NCBI RefSeq assembly: GCF_041381155.1 | Contig: NC_091143.1 | Coordinates: 40,316,996 to 40,380,995 of the forward strand | Source of the DNA: Argopecten irradians | Taxonomy: Eukaryota > Mollusca > Bivalvia > Pectinida > Pectinidae | Direction: 5' to 3' | Length of the DNA stretch: 64,000 bases | Shown here: in pieces, positions 57,661 through 64,000 of the stretch | How the letters are laid out: each line of letters begins with the position of its first letter | Numbering within the stretch: the stretch's first letter is position 1 | The notes under the pieces: generated by a model | The model's database searches: none | The model's input: the letters and a program-made list of their open reading frames with translations, nothing else | Told to the model about the DNA's origin: nothing | Translations under genes and position numbers: made by a program

Positions 57661-57846
57661 TTCAATCAATATCATTTGTAAAACTACATAATTAATTAAT
57701 AATTATAACTTTATATTTACTATCACAAAATTATTATTTTAAATGTCTGCAGTAGATGTATACGAAAATCATATAGATTCATCACTTTAAAATTGAAAAG
57801 TAACTACAAAATTAATTGTCTATTGACAGTATATTTCTATATTAAA

Positions 57847-58004
57847 CATTACCTTTCCGGAGCAAAATCTAAAGGTTTCTAAAATTAACATTTTATTTAT
57901 TTAAATTAAATTGTTCAAAAGGTAATGATAAGTGTAGTATTGCCGGTAAACTGATAACTTTTGCGACTCTATAAAATCATCAATCCCGTTTCGGAAAGGT
58001 AGTG
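57847..58004. mobile_element. MITE of the CTACCTTTCCGG family, short copy
   Basis: The left end CATTACCTTTCCGGAGC and the right end CGGAAAGGTAGTG are inverted repeats. It is about 158 bp and homologous to both ends of the copy at 36899-37245. Confidence 0.7.
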
Positions 58005-60398
58005 AACTTTTAATGTACTACGGGAAAAATATATATATATAGAGAGAGATATCTCTATTTAAGTATAAATGTATTGTCTCACTGGTTGTCCTGTTATTGT
58101 ATATGTCCATGTCAAAACGCCGTGCTTTTGTTTCAGAAGAATTAATATAAGCTTTTAGCTTGTTTTCCCGTCCTAGCTGTCTTTATGTATTGTGTATATG
58201 TATGTATATATTTGGGTCTTCGACGATGCTTACTGTATCAACATTTAATATTATATCGTGACATTTCTCCGACTATTTCAAACGATTCGTGCTCCAATAT
58301 ACCGTGTACATGAAGCAATACTCTGTGTCACTTAAAGTAGACCAAATGGTCACTTACTGTGAGAATGAAACCACTCATAAAACGATGATAAACACTGTTT
58401 GGCTTCTGATCGCTCACACTACATCAGATCGAACACCGAGTAGGAGGTAATACTGTTATTAACGGAGGTTAACAACGAAAATAGATAAAACGCCTTATTG
58501 TGTAAATTGATGGGGGATTATATAATTTAAGGAACTAATAATAAAGAAAAGGCGTATCTAATAGACTCCGAGCCCGAATGATCTACAATAATGTAATGTC
58601 GCCGTGTTAAATTTCCAATAAGATCAACATGTTTACCTGTGATCATCTTCAATCATCTGTTTATGTATGGAATGATGTCGCATAATGATCAAAATGATAT
58701 GAGAAACGTAGGCGGTCCTAAGTTCATGCTATGGTCTATCATTTATTGTGATATTCCACATAAGTTAAACCCAGAACATTATATTTTACGTTTTAACATA
58801 CATGCTTATATGAAAGTTTCATACACCCATTTGTTAATGTGCGAAAATTCTTGAGAAAAATGTGCCTGTAGTCTACCTCAACTATTAGCATTAACTGATA
58901 ATTATCTTTCTATGAATCCTTTGACTTCCTACTATGTTTGATTAATTAGCATACAATTTGAAAACAAATCCGAGAAAGGCGCAAAACCCCGACGTTATCA
59001 TGGCGGCACAATATAGACTTTGTGTTGCTCATTGACTTAGAAAAAAACCATTTTGATTTCGATATATTTGGGAGACAGTATCATGGACAAAATAAGGTAG
59101 GACATCATATTTCATGTGGCCAGATTTTAGACGTAGAGTACTACCAGAAACATGGTTCTAAAACAGATTGTGTGATGTCTTCAAAGTAAAATCAGTCAGA
59201 GCTATAAAGTGAAATATTACCGTGGATTGGAATCACTAATTATGATTTTTCAAAGTATACATTGTACTTTGTATTCTTTGTTTGATGAAATGAATGACCT
59301 ATTAACAGCCAGAGTCGTATAGGAACAGCATCCCATGTATGCGCTTTGTTGCGTGTATGTAATGGTGTATGTTTGGGAAAACTGTGTGTATTCGTGTTGT
59401 GTCTTCTTGCATATAACTGCCAAAATAATTTTCAGCTGTTAACCTATACACTGTAAGTATTGTAATTCTTAAGATGATAGTAATATTTTAATGGCGAATA
59501 CAATAAGCTCTTCTGGATTGATAAGTATAAAGGTTACGGCACATTAAGATTTAACTTAAAAACATGTTTTCACCCTGTCAAGATAATTATAGTATATGAT
59601 GTGTGTGTGTCCTATAGGTAATATTTCAAATCGTTATCCAAATGGACACCGATTAAACTACAAAAATTCTGAAATGCATGAAAATTCTATTTTATTCATA
59701 TATAAATACATGTATGCAATTTGGTTAAATCATAATCATGTCATCGATAGTTCAATACACAAGTAAAATGTGAAAATTCTCAAGGAATAATAATAATAAT
59801 GTCCATGTTTAATCACGCGCAATATCTTTCACACAACATCATACACTCCCGGAACGAATGAAACAAATATCACAATAAAAGTGCATAAAGTAAACAGTAG
59901 TACCCGAGGTACTCATAAAATAACATTACATATACAAATATATCGTTTCCTATACAAAACGATTGTATACAATATGACGTATGTAGTCTGGAAAATGGCA
60001 TTCCTAGTCGAAGTATGACGAAAAAAGATCGCATACTCACTACAGTACAACTTTTAAGTCGTTTGTAACATGCTTGAAAATCCAATTTGGCGTTGTAAAG
60101 GGTTTTTCAATAACTAAAGAATATAAATTAAACAAAGCACTTTCAAGTTTTTCCAAAATGCTGTCGATAATAAATAGTTATAACTATAGTTCATCTTTAA
60201 CCTCCTGATATTTTTTGCATAAAATCCTAGTTTTGTGACCATGTCCGTATGTGAATGATTTCAACAATTGGCTATCACAGTTGTCACTGCGTGTTCTATC
60301 ACATAGAGTATTGTTTGCTATTTTAGGTCGTTCAATTTCACTCTCACGTTGGTCACTTGAGTTAATTTCTGATTTTTTGTTTGTTTCATTTTATAGAT
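58005..60398. other. Gene-free stretch between LINE and DNAI1
   Basis: AT-rich sequence with a short TA/GA microsatellite near 58028-58050. No exon was recognised. Confidence 0.4.
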
Positions 60399-63300
60399 CT
60401 ATTTCTTCTCGGTGGCTGCTGGAGCTTTAGATACATCCGCCGGTGGGTCACGGACCATATTGAGCAGCTTGTCCAGCTTGGCCTGTTCAAGGGCTTCCCT
60501 CTGTGCAGGGTCCATGGCAGGCTGTCCCTTCTTCTCCTACAACGGATATAGGTAAGTATGAGAGTTATGTCTGGCGTAAGTGTAAGGATGACTAGTATAA
60601 CGTCATGGACAATGAAACATTGAAATATTACATGTACTACAGTTACAGAATCTAACACTAGGATGAAAACATTAATACCAGCAACACAAACTATATATGA
60701 GCGTCAAAAGTTTATATTACATGACAAAGTGTTTAGTGAACCGTGACACATTTAAATTACAAACATTTATGACAGTGATAAGTTAAACATTTATATTACA
60801 AACATATATACCACAGTGATAAATAAACAGACACATTTAGATCTATAAACATTATACTGTTGTACACATTAATGTTAAATTATGATGATGAAAACCGCGT
60901 GTGTCCTGTTTAAAAGAAAATGTATTGGTAATTATAATTCCGATAAAAATGAGTCGCTGAGAAAATAAATAGGTTTTCAAGAATAGAATTCGCAAAAAAA
61001 TCCTATAATTATTGATAGAATAGCATTTAAATCTTCTCCGGAAATTATCCAAAAAACATTGCAATATCACCGCAACGTGAGAAAAATTCAGTTGATAATG
61101 GTGACAATTCAAATTGTAAAATGACGTCATCAATGATAGTGCTGACATAATGTGACACGATGACAGATCACGCACACAAACAGGTGTTGGGTGAAAGATG
61201 TCCATAATGGTAAAATGATAGAAAGATGAAGTGATGAATGGATATTTCTTAAAATTTACCATTCATACTAGTTACCAGACCTAAATTATTGATTGGATTT
61301 CTCAGCGGAATTCTAATACTTGATTACTTTCCCCTAGATTGACATGTCGCAGAGATCAAAGATTATCAAGTCAAATTTTAGTGATGTTAAAGTCTGGTTG
61401 CAAACTTAAGGTAATTATAATTAGTTATTATTCTTTCCACAAAATTTTGAAATAGGATTTGTTAAGATAATTGTTAGCAATATCGCGTAATTTTGCAGTA
61501 AATTGTTTTTGAAAATTTTTGAGATTTTTGTGGTTTTAAAAATGAAAAAGCGTATGAACTACTCAAAGTTTAGGAATATGAACAGAAACACAAAACTTTT
61601 GCTGCAGTTTTCGTCATAAACACAACGTTTAAGTGATTTCAAAGACCTTTGACTAATTTAGAAGGTTTAAAATTATAAACTTAATTTCCATCATTTAGGA
61701 AAAGATTAGCATGCATTTTATTCTGCAGTGTATCAGGCGAACACATGGTGAAACGACAATCGACAAAGATGTGCATTATATAACTCCCAAACATGGGCGT
61801 GCAAAACATCTTCGAAAATTATTCTGAGTTATGACAGTTTGAATAAATTTGAACGTGTGAAATTTTAAATAGTTATGCCAGTATTCTGGAAGGATCCAGT
61901 GGCACCGTGCTGGAGATAGGACAGTTCTGGTGTAACCAGACACAACTCACATCAAGAGTAATAAGTAATAAAACTCTTAATGGGTTTCCACTTAAATCGG
62001 TATCCTCTATATAGTAATGCTTGAAAAATAACATCAGAATCTCATTAACATATATGGTACCAGTATATTTGCGTAGGCAACATTTGAAGTGGTACATGTA
62101 TTTACGAGAGGGAATTGTTGTCTCTCAAATTGTGAATTATTTTTATATATTATATGAAGCTGTACAAGAGAGATAGTTGCATGTATTTTTTTTATTGAAT
62201 ACTTATTAAATTTTCATGGAATTTTCCTTTTCTTGTATTCAGAGAAAAATTTTGTTTCCCACATTAACAGTTTATTAAAAAAAAAACACGCATTGATTAA
62301 AGATGCTCCACCGCTGACAAATGGTAATTTTTTCACTATCAAAAACAGGAGCAGACGATTTAGTGTTTTTCTTCAGCTACAAAAGTTACTTACTTTACAC
62401 CATTACCACCATTGAAAAGTTTGAGCTCCTAATTTTACTTCAAGTTAAAGATATGAAAAATAATTAATTGCATCCCGAAAAAATTCCGTGTCACTATATC
62501 CTATATGGAATGAAGTACTGATTGCGCATGCACAAAAGGCGAAATAAATTATTTTATATTATTTTTTGTGTTAATTAGATATATATATACACGATTAAAT
62601 ACCAGTTATTGTTCAAATGATGAACATCATTTATCCTCTGTCGGCGGTGGAGCATCTTTAAAGCAAACTATCAAATTTTACATCCATGACTAACTATTTT
62701 TTATTTCATAAAAATCTTCAAAGACACTGTCAATTATCAGTGTAAGATTGTAACATTTATACACAATATTTATTCGTGAGAGACAATAACCACGGTAACG
62801 ATGAAGTGGACATGCTGACGATATCTTAATACCTAAGTTGTACTTCCTGTGACTACACCTTCACTAACCACACGCTGCTGTTACATTCACACCCCAACAG
62901 TGCACATTTACATACTTATACTAATACACGTTTAACGAGCATGAAGGAGAGATGTATGAGTCCCTTTTCAGGGGACAAGGATTAGTATATAGTGATAGTA
63001 ACAGTTATGATATGAATACGTTTATTTTCATCCGATTCATTTAAATCTCCGCGAGAACTATCAACTCACGCGAATATAATTACAAGAGTATTTTTATTTG
63101 TGAAATTTTTTATCATGGATAAAACCCAAACAAATTGCGACACAGCGAACAATTTCGAAACTGAAATTTTATTAGTCTTAATGGATTGTTTCCTGAATTG
63201 TTTGTATGTACAAGTAATAAATCTTTGAAAAAATGACCATTTGTGTGACATTTTCTCGTTCAAACAAATGACACACAATACGAGTCGGTTCACAAAAGCA

Positions 63301-64000
63301 GATAGCATTTCTTAGAATTAGTAAACGTTCAGGGTATAAAACACAAAGGTCGCCAAATTAAACGTAACATTTATGATTATGATGTGTATACATTTCATGT
63401 AGACATTTGAGAAATATGTAGTAATTTTATAACATGTAAGGTTATACACATGCTACATGAATAGTGTATTGATAAATAACGTGGTATACCAAATGTGCAT
63501 AAAGCATGTACCATTCGACGTATTACTTAATTATTTATCATTATGAAAATACAAGTAATAATGCATATACATAGTCAGAAAAAAAAAGAAAAATTCTGTT
63601 ATCATTATCATATAAAATTTTGAATAGTGAATGATAATTTTATTTTTAATAATATTTTATTGAAGTTTGAAAATGAAACATGATAAAACTTACCTTTGGC
63701 ATTTTCTTGAGATTTGGAGACAATTTCAAGCTTGTAACATTACCCCTGAAAATGAAGATGGAATTTTGTGTTCAGATAAAATTACAATTTTAAAAAATCG
63801 CCTTATGTCATTTGGTTTAAGTAGCAGCATTATCATGATCATAATAGACACCTACCTATCATCACCAACAATTATAATGGGATACACAGGGTTGAACTCT
63901 ATATGAGTAAGCTTGGTCTTCTTTTTCACGGCTACCATCTGTTCACATAGGGGTTCATACTTGTTCACGTTAAGATCATATACAAACACCTGGTGGGAAA
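60399..64000 (-). CDS. DNAI1: Axonemal dynein intermediate chain 1, C-terminal exons (partial)
   Basis: A WD-repeat subunit of outer arm dynein in motile cilia and sperm flagella. Three minus-strand exons were seen: 63856 to the window edge (or about 63990), 63694-63745 and 60399-60536. The first gives [18 protein letters not shown] and [19 protein letters not shown], the last WD-type blade. The second gives [17 protein letters not shown]. The last gives [17 protein letters not shown] and [13 protein letters not shown], ending TEKK and stop. The order and wording match the human DNAI1 C-terminus ([18 protein letters not shown] and KLDKLLNLVR). Phases agree. The intron of about 3.1 kb carries a TTAA-type MITE. 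The rest of the gene lies beyond position 64000. Confidence 0.95.
62301..62657. mobile_element. MITE, TTAA-type family A, copy 2
   Basis: A 357-bp element with ends AGATGCTCCACCGCTGACA and TGTCGGCGGTGGAGCATCT (one mismatch), flanked by TTAA at 62297-62300 and 62658-62661. Homologous to 6331-6690. It lies in the last intron of DNAI1. Confidence 0.9.

Overview
The window reads as nuclear DNA of a mollusc, most likely a bivalve. That is an inference from three things: AT-rich sequence with long GT-AG introns, animal-only genes (an axonemal dynein chain, FKRP, a kinetochore subunit), and dispersed repeats with tandem-repeat cores and GGCCTCTTGTT-type ends like those known from oysters and their relatives (pearl/HINE type). 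No viral genome or LTR element was recognised.

Six host protein-coding genes can be supported. In order they are: (1) a glucose-6-phosphate 1-epimerase (hexose-6-phosphate mutarotase) on +, nine exons between 2927 and 7628, lacking only its 5' end; (2, 3) two intronless LicD-superfamily nucleotidyltransferase-like type II membrane proteins on - (19416-20231 and 25401-26564); (4) a PMF1/Nnf1 kinetochore gene on -, five exons between 34310 and 39692; (5) an intronless FKRP orthologue on + (40048-41673), head to head with PMF1 across 355 bp; (6) an ALDH1-class aldehyde dehydrogenase on -, about fourteen exons between roughly 46341 and 54546. At the right edge are the last three exons of axonemal dynein intermediate chain DNAI1 on - (60399-64000). 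FKRP and the two LicD-like proteins share the same nucleotidyltransferase fold, so three of the genes probably act on phospho-glycan substituents in the Golgi.

The rest is repeat-rich. There are two broken copies of one LINE family (about 880-2330, with a 2A-like motif, and 55790-57660). Three elements with shared ends but different tandem cores occupy 8706-11263, 12094-14817 and 41942-42699. Several MITE and foldback families are present, including two with TTAA flanks and one with a 9-bp direct repeat. There is a near-identical 1.08-kb duplication at 16125-18634, a 2.8-kb GAT-rich array at 30930-33720, and a 35-bp minisatellite that begins inside the stop-codon region of the epimerase gene. 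The stretches not listed looked empty to the eye.
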